In this document: one piece after another, positions 8,454 through 18,283 of the stretch | How positions within the stretch are numbered: the stretch's first letter is position 1 | Layout of the letters: each line of letters begins with the position of its first letter | Assembly: GCA_964485095.1 (NCBI GenBank) | Contig: CAZAIB010000016.1 | Span: forward strand, 12,934 to 76,933 | From: CAYNWT01 sp964485095 | Lineage (GTDB): Bacteria; Planctomycetota; Planctomycetia; Planctomycetales; Planctomycetaceae | Length of the DNA stretch: 64,000 nucleotides | Direction: 5' to 3' | Translations under genes and position numbers: made by a program | The notes under the pieces: generated by a model | The model's database searches: none | What the model saw: only the letters and a program-made list of their open reading frames with translations | Told to the model about the DNA's origin: nothing

Positions 8454-10840
8454 GTCCACGGAACGTAAAACTCGTCTTCCTGCGCGAAGTCCGCGACCAA
8501 CTGCGCGATCGGCGTACGTTGTTCATGATTGTCGTGTTGCCGCTATTGCTGTACCCGTCACTGGGTATCGGCATGTTCCAAATGATGACAACCTTCCGCG
8601 AACAACCGCGCGAAGTTGTCATTCTGGGAGCCAGCAATCTGCCTGACGCTCCCGGACTGCTGGACGACGATGGCATTCGCACCAAGTGGTTCACTGGTGG
8701 CGAAGCCGACGCGTCGAAGCTTCGAATTCTTCATGACCTGGCGGTGATGGACGAAGAACCGGACACGACCGACGATGAACAAGCCGACGAGAATCCGCCA
8801 ACACCGGAGGAAGCTCGAGTTGCGGCCGCTGCCGAACGTCGCCGACAACTCTTGGACGCCGCTAAGTCCATTCGCCGCACGGTGAAAGAGTCTGAAAACA
8901 AAGCCGAAGCCGTGAACCTTGCGTTTCGTGAGAGCGGTATCGATGTCCTGGTACTTGTTCCTCACGCGTTTGCCGACGGACTAGGACAAGCCAACAACGC
9001 GATCAGGCAGGGTTCTCCCGCACCCACGTACCCTGGCCCGGTTGTCATCAGCAACAGCGCCGATGAAAAATCGATGGTGGCGTCACAACGCGTTTCCGAC
9101 GCGCTTCAAAACTGGGAGAAGGCGCTGCTGGAAGGACGGCTCGAAGCGGCCGGTCTGCCCGCCGACATCCATCAACCCGCCCAAATCACAAGAATCGACG
9201 TCGCGCAAACCGAACAACTTGCGGCGAACGTGTGGAGCAAGCTGTTTCCGGCATTGCTGGTCATCATGACTGTCACCGGAGCGTTCTATCCGGCCATTGA
9301 CCTTGGGGCCGGTGAAAAAGAACGCGGCACCATGGAGACGCTGCTTATCTGCCCGGCTTACCGATCAGAAATCGTGCTGGGTAAGTTCTTCACTGTGATG
9401 TTGTTTAGCTGTGGCACTGCGATTCTGAACCTCGCCAGCATGGGCTTTACCGGCCAATACATGGTCAGCATGGTTGGCCAGCACACTCAGATGGCCGGCG
9501 AGCTGTCGTTCCCATCCGCAGCCGCTCTGTTTTGGCTGTTCGTTCTGCTCATCCCCATCGCCGCGCTGTTCAGCGCGTTGTGTCTGGGGCTGGCGACGTT
9601 TGCCAAGTCCAGCAAAGAAGGTCAGTACTACCTGACTCCACTGCTCATGGTGACCATGGGACTGACCGTGTTCTGCCTGTCGCCGGCTGTGGAAATCACG
9701 CCGTTCTACAGCGTACTGCCGGTCGTCAACGTGGCTTTGCTGTTGAAAGGCATGTTGCTGGCTCCTGTTTCTTCACAGTCGTTGTATGTCTACATCCTGC
9801 CGGTTCTTGTCTCCAGCGCCGCGTATAGCCTGTTGGCTTTGTGGTGGGCGATTGAACTATTCGGCAGCGAAGCGGTTCTGTTTAGAGCGTCAGAACGCGT
9901 AAGCCCACGGTTGTGGCTGCGGCACCTAATGACCGAAAAACAGCGGCTGCCAAGTTTCGCGCAAGCCATCCTGTGTTTCGTTGCGATCATGTTCCTTCAA
10001 TTCGGGGCGATGGGATTCATGCGGGACATGTTGTCCAGTGGGGATCCATCGACAGCGATGCACCGCGTTTTGGTGGTTCAGCAAATCTTCATTATCGCAT
10101 TGCCGGCGGTTCTCATGTCGCTGCTGCTGACCAGCTCCGTCAAGGACACACTGCGACTTCGACTGCCTCCATTGAAATCAATCGTGGCAGCCGCGGGACT
10201 GGCTCTTGTACTCCAGCCACTGTCGTTTGAACTGTCCGCATCTTTGTCGGGTTGGTTCTTCCCGGAACTCTCATCTGAACTCCAAGAAGCGATGAAAAGC
10301 CTCACGTCGGGACAGACCAGCTTGTGGATGATGCTGGCCGTCTTCGCGCTGGCTCCGGCAATCTGCGAAGAAGTGGCGTTCCGCGGCTTCGTACTAAGCG
10401 GGCTTGGTCGTTCCGGTCGAACCGGCTTCGCCATCGCCGGATCCGCCGCGGCGTTCGGAATCATGCACATGAACCCGCAGCAGGTGTTCAATGCAACGCT
10501 GCTGGGTCTGGTCATCGGACTCATCGCCGTCCGATCGCGTAGTCTGCTGGCATGCATTCTGTTCCACTTAATCTACAATTCGCTGGGGGTTCTGCACGCG
10601 TCACTTGGCATGGATGTCTCCACCGACGGACTTTTCAAGTATTTGTTCCGGCACGAAGGTGGAATGCTGCGGTACTCACCGCTGCTGCTGGCCTTCGCGG
10701 CTGTCATCGCCTACCGACTCATTCGCTGGGTTGCCAACGATACACGCCAGTCGGCAGCAGATGGCCCGCTGGAAAACGACAGCCAAACAAGTCTCCCAAC
10801 ACCAATTCCGGTTACGCAGGATTCCCATCCGGCAACCTAA
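8450..10840 (+). CDS. ABC-2 permease fused to a CPBP intramembrane protease
   Basis: 796 residues. The N-terminal half has one transmembrane helix (VLPLLLYPSLGIGMFQMM), a large extracytoplasmic insert rich in acidic residues (about 90-270), then five or six helices with the NatB-like GAGEKERGTMETLLICPA motif. The C-terminal third (about 500-770) is a multi-helix CPBP/Abi domain with the glutamate pair EEVAFRGFVLSG, then FGIMHMNPQQ and LFHLIYNSLG, which supply the conserved Glu, Arg, His and Asn of this metal-dependent protease family. Such fusions are known in planctomycetes. It forms the membrane part of the transporter with the overlapping ATPase. Confidence 0.88.
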   Translation: MSPRNVKLVFLREVRDQLRDRRTLFMIVVLPLLLYPSLGIGMFQMMTTFREQPREVVILGASNLPDAPGLLDDDGIRTKWFTGGEADASKLRILHDLAVMDEEPDTTDDEQADENPPTPEEARVAAAAERRRQLLDAAKSIRRTVKESENKAEAVNLAFRESGIDVLVLVPHAFADGLGQANNAIRQGSPAPTYPGPVVISNSADEKSMVASQRVSDALQNWEKALLEGRLEAAGLPADIHQPAQITRIDVAQTEQLAANVWSKLFPALLVIMTVTGAFYPAIDLGAGEKERGTMETLLICPAYRSEIVLGKFFTVMLFSCGTAILNLASMGFTGQYMVSMVGQHTQMAGELSFPSAAALFWLFVLLIPIAALFSALCLGLATFAKSSKEGQYYLTPLLMVTMGLTVFCLSPAVEITPFYSVLPVVNVALLLKGMLLAPVSSQSLYVYILPVLVSSAAYSLLALWWAIELFGSEAVLFRASERVSPRLWLRHLMTEKQRLPSFAQAILCFVAIMFLQFGAMGFMRDMLSSGDPSTAMHRVLVVQQIFIIALPAVLMSLLLTSSVKDTLRLRLPPLKSIVAAAGLALVLQPLSFELSASLSGWFFPELSSELQEAMKSLTSGQTSLWMMLAVFALAPAICEEVAFRGFVLSGLGRSGRTGFAIAGSAAAFGIMHMNPQQVFNATLLGLVIGLIAVRSRSLLACILFHLIYNSLGVLHASLGMDVSTDGLFKYLFRHEGGMLRYSPLLLAFAAVIAYRLIRWVANDTRQSAADGPLENDSQTSLPTPIPVTQDSHPAT

Positions 10841-10859
10841 TATTGCGTCCGAGGTCCCC

Positions 10860-11753
10860 ATGAAATCACAAGCCACACGCGCTCTGCTTTGCGGTGCGAT
10901 TGTTTGCCTGACAACCTTGACTGTGTCGGCGGGTACAATTTTTGTGAACAACGTCGGCGGCGACGACAGGTTCGACGGAACCGCAGCAACTCGAGACAGT
11001 GGCCGCGTCGGACCGGTGAGAACTTTGCACCGCGCAGTTCGACTGGCAAACTTTGGCGACACTATCGTCATCGCGAACGAGGGCCAGCCGTATTACGAAT
11101 CGCTCACGCTGACCGGCGGGAAGCACAGTGGAAACGCAACGGTTCCGTTCAGAGTCATCGGCAACGGCGCCACGCTTAGCGGGTTGTGGTCTGTCCCAAC
11201 AGAATGCTGGCGACAACACGATGGCAACGTTTGGTCATTCGAACCGATTCACAAGGGGCACTACCTCCTTCGTAAGGACGGCCGAAAACTGGAACAAGTC
11301 GAAGTCGGTTCTTATCTGGAACAGCCCGTTGGACTTCCGGCCGGCAAGTTTGCTGTCTACAAGGGCCGTGTCTTCTACAAACCTGAAAGAGGCGAAGACA
11401 TTCAGGAGCACAGCTTCGACATGGCCCAGCGGACAACCGGCGTATCTTTGTACGGTGTGCGAAATGTGATCATTCGAGATTTGAACGTCCAACACTTTCG
11501 CGTCGACGGCCTAAACGCACACAGCCTGTGCCGCGATGTCGTGGTCAACAATCTGACGTCAACACACAACGGCCGCTCAGGATTGACCGTCGCCGGTTCC
11601 TCAAGCATCGTCTTTCGAAGGTGCGATGTGAAAGACAACCTGATTGACAGTCTCCGCATCATGGAACGCGGCGAAGCTGATCTTCAGGATTCCGAACTCG
11701 ATGTCGAACCATCGTTGATCCGGGAAGTCTCATCATTCGGATTCGGTTACTAG
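10860..11753 (+). CDS. Secreted right-handed beta-helix protein
   Basis: 297 residues from the ATG at 10860. The frame is open further upstream, but that part lies inside the preceding gene, and the 10860 start yields a clean signal peptide (MKSQATRALLCGAIVCLTTL, then TVSAG). The mature part begins with FVNNVGGDDRFDGTA, a pattern common at the start of planctomycete parallel beta-helix proteins. Repeats such as VRNVIIRDLNVQHFRVDGLN and CRDVVVNNLTSTHNGRSGL are pectate-lyase-like coils. No catalytic residues are identifiable and it may be non-enzymatic. It starts 19 bases after the permease gene. Confidence 0.8.
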   Translation: MKSQATRALLCGAIVCLTTLTVSAGTIFVNNVGGDDRFDGTAATRDSGRVGPVRTLHRAVRLANFGDTIVIANEGQPYYESLTLTGGKHSGNATVPFRVIGNGATLSGLWSVPTECWRQHDGNVWSFEPIHKGHYLLRKDGRKLEQVEVGSYLEQPVGLPAGKFAVYKGRVFYKPERGEDIQEHSFDMAQRTTGVSLYGVRNVIIRDLNVQHFRVDGLNAHSLCRDVVVNNLTSTHNGRSGLTVAGSSSIVFRRCDVKDNLIDSLRIMERGEADLQDSELDVEPSLIREVSSFGFGY

Positions 11754-11789
11754 CGAGCACTGAAATCAGTAGGTGGCACGCACGCAACG

Positions 11790-14153
11790 TCAGGCGGCGC
11801 CTGGAACATCGCCCAGCATGTGTTCCAGCTTGCCCAGTTGCTGTTCGATAGATGATTCATCAATCGTCGCAGGCAACGTCTCGCCGAACCGGACTTTGTA
11901 GAACTGTTCAACCAGCCAACCCGGGAAATCACCAAGTCCCGCAGCCCGCAGGCGTTCGCCCCAGGCTGAGTTCATCGCGACTACGAATTCGCGTTCAGTC
12001 TGAGACGGCCCGCGCCGCTGGCCGTGTTGGTCGCAGATCTCACGGAATCGTTCGTAGAACCTGACGATTCGCTGTTCGCGCTGTGCGGTCACCGCCTTCG
12101 CACCGCTCCAGCCAAACAGTCCCAGCACGCGCTGAAGCAGGTTCCCAATACGCCATCGGAACCGATACGCGATCGCCAGCAGAACCAGTGAAGCGACCAG
12201 GAATCCCGGTACGCTAAACCAAACTCGCCGAGAAAACGCGCTGCGCCAGCCGTCTTTGCCTCGACCGCTTATCGAACGAAAGAATGTCTGGAACTGATTC
12301 TTTATCGGGTCGTAAAATCGCTTCTTCTGTTCGTCCAGAGACACGTTCAAAACAAACCGCGACCACAATTCGTTCAACCACATTTTCAGGTCGGCCAGCG
12401 GCTTAAGCTCCGGTGCCATCGAGGCCACGCTGACTGATCGCGCGGTCGGTGTTGGGTCGAACGTTTTCCATTCGTTGTTGATGTAGGCTTCGACCCACGT
12501 GTGAGCGTGCATCTGCTGCACTTCAAATGTGCCGTCAATGTCGTTGGTGTAGCCACCTTTGAAACCGTTGACCAAACGAGCGGGAATGCCTTGCGACCTC
12601 AGCATCAGGGTCATGGCTGATGCAAAAAATTCACAGTTGCCGGTTCGATGATTAATCAGAAAATCTTCAACCGGATCCAGGCTGGTATCCATCTGCACGG
12701 CCGTCAGTGAGTACAGGAACCGGTCCGGGTCGCTTAGATAGTCTTGAATGCGTTCGGCTTGAATCTGAGGTTCAGGCTCCAGCCCTTCAATGGTTCCGCC
12801 AACCGTTGCCGCCAGCGCCCGCAGCTGTGTGAGTTCTTCAGGAACCTGCTGGAACATGAGCCGACAAACCTGACCACACCAACTCTTCGCGTAGCCTGGC
12901 CACGGACGGAACTCCAAAGACCTTGGCCTCCTTCGGTTTCTACCGTCTTTCCTGCTTTCGCCGCCGACTTTGATTGGTGAGATAACCGTGTAGCGGGACG
13001 CATACTGTCGCCCACGCGGGTAATGAATCGCCCCGGTCTCCCGCGCCGCGCGAACCTGACGACGCTCGCCGTGAATCGTCATGCTCATGTACGGCGCCAT
13101 CACAAACAGCACTCGGGCGCGAGTTCGCTGGAGAGAGAATTCCTGACGAATCCGGCCGTACTGGTCATCCTGGTTCAGTGGAATGGCGACGTAGTTATCC
13201 GCTTTCGCGCGTTGCCATTGTCCGTTCTTGTAGTTTGACATCACCGTGCCGCGGAACATCGGCTCGTCCATGCCCTGTTCCTGCGCGAAGTCCTCGACAC
13301 TGACCACTTCGTCAGTCGCCACATCAAACATGCGAACTCGCAGGACGGGTTCGTTGCTTTCCAGAATGGTTCCCATCTCGCCCAGGCGAACCGTCTCAGT
13401 GTATCCGGTCAGCGCCACCGCCCGCTTGCGTCCCGCTTCCAGTGCCACGTTGGCGAATGGGTTCCCGATAAACACGCGCGGGACCGCGGCGAAAACGACG
13501 CCGGCTATCATGGTCGTTGCAAACAGCGTCTTCACCAGAGTTCTGCGGAACCGACCACCCAGCCAACTCACGCCCTCGTCAATTTGCGACGCTCCGGAAG
13601 TGGCACCAAAACGGCGAAATGGATCGGCCGCGGCCTTCCGCCGTACACCTCGACGATCGCCTTCGCGAACCATCGCCACCTGTCCGTACTCACGATGAGC
13701 GTTCCGGAAACAGAATATCGACATCGTCCACAGCATCAGAATCAGACTGAGAACCAACATGGCTCCATACCAGCCTTCAGTGGTCAGCACCGCACCGACC
13801 GCAATCTGTAGCAGCGACAACGCCAGCAACAACCAGTACTCACGCGTCCGCCAACGCGTGAACAGAATAATCCAGGTCAGGTACACGATGATGTGAGCAA
13901 TCGACAACAGCCGCGATTCAATGTCGCCGAACGCGAACTCCAGGAAGGCGGCCCCAAAAGCTCCCATCCCAAGAATCGCCGCCAGCCACGTCGGGCATCT
14001 CATCCGATCAGCACGGTAAGCGAACCACGCAACGACCACGATCGGTAACGAAAGCGGTACGGGAAAAACACGACCTTCCGCCAGGCTAAGCATCAATCCG
14101 GCCCAGCCCACACACAGGAACACAGCCCGAGTCATCGCGCGATCGGCATTCAT
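11790..14153 (-). CDS. Membrane transglutaminase-like protein (TgpA type)
   Basis: 787 residues. The N-terminal part has five or six hydrophobic helices (about 1-150) and another at about 210. The periplasmic domain holds the transglutaminase core: RTGNCEFFASAMTLMLRSQG supplies the Cys, MHAHTWVEAYINNEWKTFDP the His and Asp. A last helix near 640 precedes a cytoplasmic tail resembling DUF4129. This matches the DUF3488-transglutaminase TgpA family, thought to act on envelope proteins. Its start overlaps the DUF58 gene by four bases (ATGA), the usual pairing; the MoxR ATPase often found with them is not adjacent. Confidence 0.88.
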   Translation of the reverse strand: MNADRAMTRAVFLCVGWAGLMLSLAEGRVFPVPLSLPIVVVAWFAYRADRMRCPTWLAAILGMGAFGAAFLEFAFGDIESRLLSIAHIIVYLTWIILFTRWRTREYWLLLALSLLQIAVGAVLTTEGWYGAMLVLSLILMLWTMSIFCFRNAHREYGQVAMVREGDRRGVRRKAAADPFRRFGATSGASQIDEGVSWLGGRFRRTLVKTLFATTMIAGVVFAAVPRVFIGNPFANVALEAGRKRAVALTGYTETVRLGEMGTILESNEPVLRVRMFDVATDEVVSVEDFAQEQGMDEPMFRGTVMSNYKNGQWQRAKADNYVAIPLNQDDQYGRIRQEFSLQRTRARVLFVMAPYMSMTIHGERRQVRAARETGAIHYPRGRQYASRYTVISPIKVGGESRKDGRNRRRPRSLEFRPWPGYAKSWCGQVCRLMFQQVPEELTQLRALAATVGGTIEGLEPEPQIQAERIQDYLSDPDRFLYSLTAVQMDTSLDPVEDFLINHRTGNCEFFASAMTLMLRSQGIPARLVNGFKGGYTNDIDGTFEVQQMHAHTWVEAYINNEWKTFDPTPTARSVSVASMAPELKPLADLKMWLNELWSRFVLNVSLDEQKKRFYDPIKNQFQTFFRSISGRGKDGWRSAFSRRVWFSVPGFLVASLVLLAIAYRFRWRIGNLLQRVLGLFGWSGAKAVTAQREQRIVRFYERFREICDQHGQRRGPSQTEREFVVAMNSAWGERLRAAGLGDFPGWLVEQFYKVRFGETLPATIDESSIEQQLGKLEHMLGDVPGAA

Positions 14154-15586
14154 GACGCGACCTCCGTCGGCACAGCATTTAGCTGCGATTCGAATTCGTC
14201 CTCACGCAGGCGGAAGATATCAGCCAGGCCTTCCCTTGTTGCATGCACCACGTGACACGCACCCAGTCCGCGCCCCGAACCGGCGTCTGCGGAATCCACC
14301 GCGTCAATCGAATCACGTGTGGTCAGAAAAATCGGCTGTAGCTGTTCTTTCCGAACCACAGCCACCTGCTCAGCCAACCATTCCGGACTCGCGGCGGGCG
14401 ATGGCTGGCATCGAGCAAGCGCGTCGAAAATTCGATCCCATAGTTCGGGAGCAGCCTTGCCAACAATGCTCACGTTTTCAGACCCACTCAGAAAAAACGC
14501 AACATTGCCATCGCCCACAGCTCGAGAAAACTCGTGGCAAATGGTCGCTGCGAAACTTGCAGCAAGTTCCGTCCGATGGCTCTCTTCGGAACCGCTCCGA
14601 ACAGACTTCGATGCCGACCACAAATCAATCACGATGACCGCGTCGTGTTCGCGGTTCTCCTGGAACTCACGCACCATGAGCTCGTCCATGCGAGCAGAAG
14701 TGCGCCAGTGAATGCTTCGAATCGAATCACCCGGCCGATACTCACGAATCTGTTTGAAGTCGTCATCAAACACGCCGAACGTCGAACGCTGATCATCCGC
14801 AATGCGGTCGTCGCCCACGACACGGCGCCACCAACTGGGTGAGACCTCACCGATCTGCGGGTGCACCAAAATCTCGTCTGGTGTCTCAAAGTAGCGGCCG
14901 CGTTCGCCCAAACCAAAGGGGAACCGCGAACTCACAACCGTCGGCCCAAGCTTGTAAACACCGCGCTGATAAAGACGGGCGCGATACGCGGCCGTACGGT
15001 GTTCCTTCGCCGCCACCCGAAAAAACAAAACCCGTCCGCTAAGTTCTTCGTGTTCATTCGAAATGGTGTCTTCGACTCGCATGAGCCGGCAGGACAGGAA
15101 ACGCCGCTCGTTGTACAGGCTCAGGTCAATCGAAAACGTCTCCCCCGCAGCAACACGCTCGGGCACACTACGTTCAACCCGAATACGCTTCAGCATCACG
15201 TACACGACCCAGCCGTTCAGAACAAACGGACCAGTCATGAGAGCGAACACCAACAGCAATGTGTTCGAGTGCCCCAGCATGGAGCCCGTGGCCAGCACCA
15301 CCATGACGGCAATGTAGGCGATCACCTCCGGCGGCATACTGAAGCGTTGTCGGTACACACGACGGAACCAGCGAAACCGCGAGGGTCGCCAGCTGTTTGG
15401 AATCAGGAACGCGAACCCGGAAACAATCAGCGCCGCGCCGCTGATAATCAGGAATATCTGAAACGGAACGTTGCGGAAGTAAATGACCTGTTCGTAGATC
15501 AATCCGCCGATGACCAGCAGCAGCCCGGTAACGATGCGGAGCCCGCGAAAGAAGCTTCTTGATTCCTTTGAATTGTCTTCTGTCAT
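14150..15586 (-). CDS. DUF58 domain protein
   Basis: 478 residues from the ATG at 15586; an in-frame TTG at 15607 would add seven residues. AGGGCGAG upstream of 15586 is a plausible ribosome-binding site. Two hydrophobic hairpins at about residues 20-65 and 80-130 anchor the protein. The DUF58 signature is EYRPGDSIRSIHWRTSARM, followed by a VWA-like MVREFQENREHDAVIVIDLW region. DUF58 proteins occur with MoxR ATPases and transglutaminases and are thought to help envelope protein assembly. It shares an ATGA overlap with the transglutaminase gene downstream. Confidence 0.88.
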   Translation of the reverse strand: MTEDNSKESRSFFRGLRIVTGLLLVIGGLIYEQVIYFRNVPFQIFLIISGAALIVSGFAFLIPNSWRPSRFRWFRRVYRQRFSMPPEVIAYIAVMVVLATGSMLGHSNTLLLVFALMTGPFVLNGWVVYVMLKRIRVERSVPERVAAGETFSIDLSLYNERRFLSCRLMRVEDTISNEHEELSGRVLFFRVAAKEHRTAAYRARLYQRGVYKLGPTVVSSRFPFGLGERGRYFETPDEILVHPQIGEVSPSWWRRVVGDDRIADDQRSTFGVFDDDFKQIREYRPGDSIRSIHWRTSARMDELMVREFQENREHDAVIVIDLWSASKSVRSGSEESHRTELAASFAATICHEFSRAVGDGNVAFFLSGSENVSIVGKAAPELWDRIFDALARCQPSPAASPEWLAEQVAVVRKEQLQPIFLTTRDSIDAVDSADAGSGRGLGACHVVHATREGLADIFRLREDEFESQLNAVPTEVAS

Positions 15587-15799
15587 CGTCGGCTCGCCCT
15601 GCTGCAAGACAAGTCAGTATACACGCAGGTGTCGCTCTTAGGCAGACTCCGGCCGAAGTGTGTTGGATGTTTCACGCTGGAAGACTCATTCTGAGTTTGG
15701 CAGGAACCGAGCGCTGCGTTCCGGTAATATCTTGGAACGTTTTCTTATTTCGTTCGAGCCCCGTTTTCTTTCCGTTCGACACGCCACAAGGTCTTCACG

Positions 15800-16639
15800 A
15801 TGCACACACCCGCTTTAGCACTAGTTCTGATTGCCGCCGCGTCAACAGCCGTTGATGCCGCACCTCAGCGGTCCAGGTCCGCGTTCAAACAAATCGAGAT
15901 TGAGTCGTTGGACAAGCTAAAGATCACTGCCGATCTGTATGCTCCACACGCTGACAAGAAGACGCCGTTTATTGTCCTGTGCCATCAAGCCGGATTTTCA
16001 CGCGGTGAGTACCGCGAGATTGCTCCGAAGCTGAACAAGATGGGTTTCAACTGCGTCGCGATCGACCAGCGCTCAGGCCGCGGTGTTGATCGAATCGAAA
16101 ACGAAACCGCCAAACGTGCAGCCGCTGCCGGTAAGTCGACTCAGTATCCAGACGCCGAACAAGACATGATCGCAGCGGTTCAGTTTGTTAGAAAGAACCA
16201 CGCTAAGGGCAAGGTCATCCTGTGGGGCAGTTCTTACAGTTCTGCTTTGGCACTACGAATCGCTGGCGACAAGCCAAAGCTGGTTGATGCAGTCCTGGCA
16301 TTCGCTCCTGGCGAATACTTTGCACGACTCGGAAAACCAAACGACTGGGTGACTCAGTCTGCAAAGAAAATCCAGGTCCCGGCGTTCATCACTTCTGCGA
16401 AGAATGAGCACAACAACTGGAAGGGCATTTACGCGGCGATCCCCGGCAAGAACAAAACCATGTTCCTTCCAAAGACCAAAGGTAACCACGGCTCGCGAGC
16501 GTTGTGGAGCAAGATGTCTGACAACAAGAGCTACTGGGACGCCGTGACACCGTTCCTCGCGAAAGTTGCCGGCCGACCAATGTCAGGATCAGGAACCAAA
16601 GCTGGTTCAGGTAAGAAAGCCGGTTCAAGCAAGAAGTAG
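15800..16639 (+). CDS. Secreted alpha/beta hydrolase
   Basis: 279 residues with a signal peptide (MHTPALALVLIAAASTAVDA). The hydrolase core has FIVLCHQAGFSRGEYREIA as the oxyanion region, the nucleophile elbow VILWGSSYSSALAL (GxSxS), and KGNHGSRALW as the likely catalytic histidine. It resembles dienelactone-hydrolase-like or S9-type small hydrolases; the substrate is not evident. The last 20 residues are a Gly/Ser/Lys repeat (SGSGTKAGSGKKAGSSKK), a flexible cationic tail. Confidence 0.83.
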   Translation: MHTPALALVLIAAASTAVDAAPQRSRSAFKQIEIESLDKLKITADLYAPHADKKTPFIVLCHQAGFSRGEYREIAPKLNKMGFNCVAIDQRSGRGVDRIENETAKRAAAAGKSTQYPDAEQDMIAAVQFVRKNHAKGKVILWGSSYSSALALRIAGDKPKLVDAVLAFAPGEYFARLGKPNDWVTQSAKKIQVPAFITSAKNEHNNWKGIYAAIPGKNKTMFLPKTKGNHGSRALWSKMSDNKSYWDAVTPFLAKVAGRPMSGSGTKAGSGKKAGSSKK

Positions 16640-16969
16640 AACGCCGTAGTTGGTGAGTCGAACCCTCATCACCAACCGCTCAGCCACGAGGTAACCGGTT
16701 CGAGTTGAACCGAACCGGTTGCCCTCGGCACTCCATGCCACCCAGCGGTGTGGGTAGAGCCACTCACCCGCGCTGGCGGCTGCTTCGCGATTCTGGAATG
16801 GGGCAGGGCATCACCCCTTCGCGCCCGCGTTCAGGCCCAGTGCCTCAACGTGCCGCGCATGGGCGAAAGGTAGTGGGTACACTTGGTCCCACGAATCATT
16901 TCGTCGTACCTGGTTAGCCATCGCGCTTGCCAGATGGAACCGCAGACCCACCTTTGAACCGAGCAGTCC
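16640..16969. other. Intergenic stretch with two small inverted repeats
   Basis: No gene was recognised here. An eight-base inverted repeat GTTGGTGA/TCACCAAC lies at 16649-16676 and a ten-base one, AACCGGTTCG/CGAACCGGTT, at 16693-16720. Neither is followed by a T-run, so they are weak terminator candidates at best. The remainder is GC-rich without coding character. Confidence 0.4.
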
Positions 16970-18136
16970 ATGAAACCGACAGTAACACTTCTGCTATGTG
17001 CAATTGGCGTAGCTGTAACTTCCTCAGCGATTGCTCAGGAGAATTCGGCGCCGGATCAACAGTATTTTCCAGGCCGATGGGGCGAGTGGGAAACACGGGA
17101 ACCCGCAGCAGTGGGAATAAATGCGGAACGGCTGAATGAAGCCGTTGAGTTCGCCAAACAAGCTGAGAATCCAGCGTCGAAGAATCTGTCGGAAGTGGTG
17201 GCTCTATCGTTTGCGAACGAGCCATTCGACACCATCGTTGGTCCCACAAAACCGCGCGGTGGAGCGAATGGGTTGATCGTGAAGAACGGTTACATCGTCG
17301 CCGAATGGGGCGACACCAAACGCGTCGATATGACGTTTAGCTGCACCAAAAGCTATCTGTCCACGGTCGCCGGACTGGCAATGGACGATGGCCTGGTTCG
17401 CAGTGCGAACGATCGGTTGCAGGACTATGTTCGCGACGGCAAGTTTGATTCAGAACACAACGCGAAGATTACGTGGGAACATCTGCTTCAACAAACGTCC
17501 GACTGGTCCGGCACGTTGTGGGACAAACCGGATTGGGCCGATCGGCCCCAGGGACGCAATCGAACGAAGTGGAAGGACCGCGAGCTGCACGAACCGGGTT
17601 CGTTCTTTAAATACAACGATGTTCGAGTGAACCTGTTGGCGTCGTCGCTGATGGATGTCTATCGCAAGCCACTGCCAGTGGTTCTCCGCGAACGCATCAT
17701 GGACCCAATCGGTGCGTCACCAACGTGGCGGTGGCACGGCTATAAGAATTCGTGGGTGACACTGGACGGCCAGACAATGCAGTCGGTCAGCGGAGGAGGC
17801 CACTGGGGCGGCGGCATGTTTATTTGCTCGCGCGATCATGCTCGGTTTGGATATTTGTTCCTGCGAAACGGCAAATGGCGAGACAAGCAGTTGATCTCAA
17901 AAGACTGGATAAAAGCTCTGCGCGTTCCGGCGAAAGCGAACCCGGAATACGGCTACATGTGGTGGCTGAACACCAACAAGTCGCGCATCCCGTCGGCTCC
18001 TGAATCGGCGTTCAACGCATCCGGCTTCGGCGGCAACTATGTTTACGTCGATCAGGAAAACGACCTGTTGATCGTCTTGCGCTGGACGCCCGATCTTTCG
18101 GGCGTTGTTAAGAAGGTCCTGGCTGCGGTTGAATGA
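16970..18136 (+). CDS. Secreted serine hydrolase of the beta-lactamase/penicillin-binding fold
   Basis: 388 residues with a signal peptide ending near SSAIAQ. The class C beta-lactamase/EstB/D-aminopeptidase fold is indicated by the SxxK motif in MTFSCTKSYLSTVAGLAMDD and a YxN-like KYNDVRVNLLASSLMDVYRK. SGGGHWGGGMFICSRDHARF and NASGFGGNYVYVDQENDL give the third-motif region. In planctomycetes these are usually esterases or peptidases rather than resistance enzymes. It stands alone between two hairpin-containing gaps. Confidence 0.85.
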   Translation: MKPTVTLLLCAIGVAVTSSAIAQENSAPDQQYFPGRWGEWETREPAAVGINAERLNEAVEFAKQAENPASKNLSEVVALSFANEPFDTIVGPTKPRGGANGLIVKNGYIVAEWGDTKRVDMTFSCTKSYLSTVAGLAMDDGLVRSANDRLQDYVRDGKFDSEHNAKITWEHLLQQTSDWSGTLWDKPDWADRPQGRNRTKWKDRELHEPGSFFKYNDVRVNLLASSLMDVYRKPLPVVLRERIMDPIGASPTWRWHGYKNSWVTLDGQTMQSVSGGGHWGGGMFICSRDHARFGYLFLRNGKWRDKQLISKDWIKALRVPAKANPEYGYMWWLNTNKSRIPSAPESAFNASGFGGNYVYVDQENDLLIVLRWTPDLSGVVKKVLAAVE

Positions 18137-18151
18137 GGAACACTCATTCTC

Positions 18152-18222
18152 GTAGTGGATGAGGCAACCAGTCCCAAGGGCTGAGGCCAGGTTCGGGACT
18201 CGTGGCCTCGTCCACTACGAAA
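18152..18222. repeat. Near-perfect inverted repeat between convergent genes
   Basis: The arms TCGTAGTGGATGAGGCAACC and the complement of GGCCTCGTCCACTACGA pair over about 26 bases each with few mismatches, leaving a loop of roughly 20 bases. It lies between the serine hydrolase and the convergent TadG-like gene. It could be a bidirectional transcription stop or a single copy of a dispersed REP-like element. No T-run follows on either strand, which argues against a simple terminator. Confidence 0.65.
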
Positions 18223-18283
18223 AACTCTCGCGATACGAATTCGGTTTCGATTGAAACGGCTCGGTCCACGCAGGCATCGATTT

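Noticed and set aside
14861..15562. 233-codon plus-strand open frame
   Set aside because: It lies wholly opposite the DUF58 gene and is rich in Arg, Gln and His, as expected for an antisense shadow.
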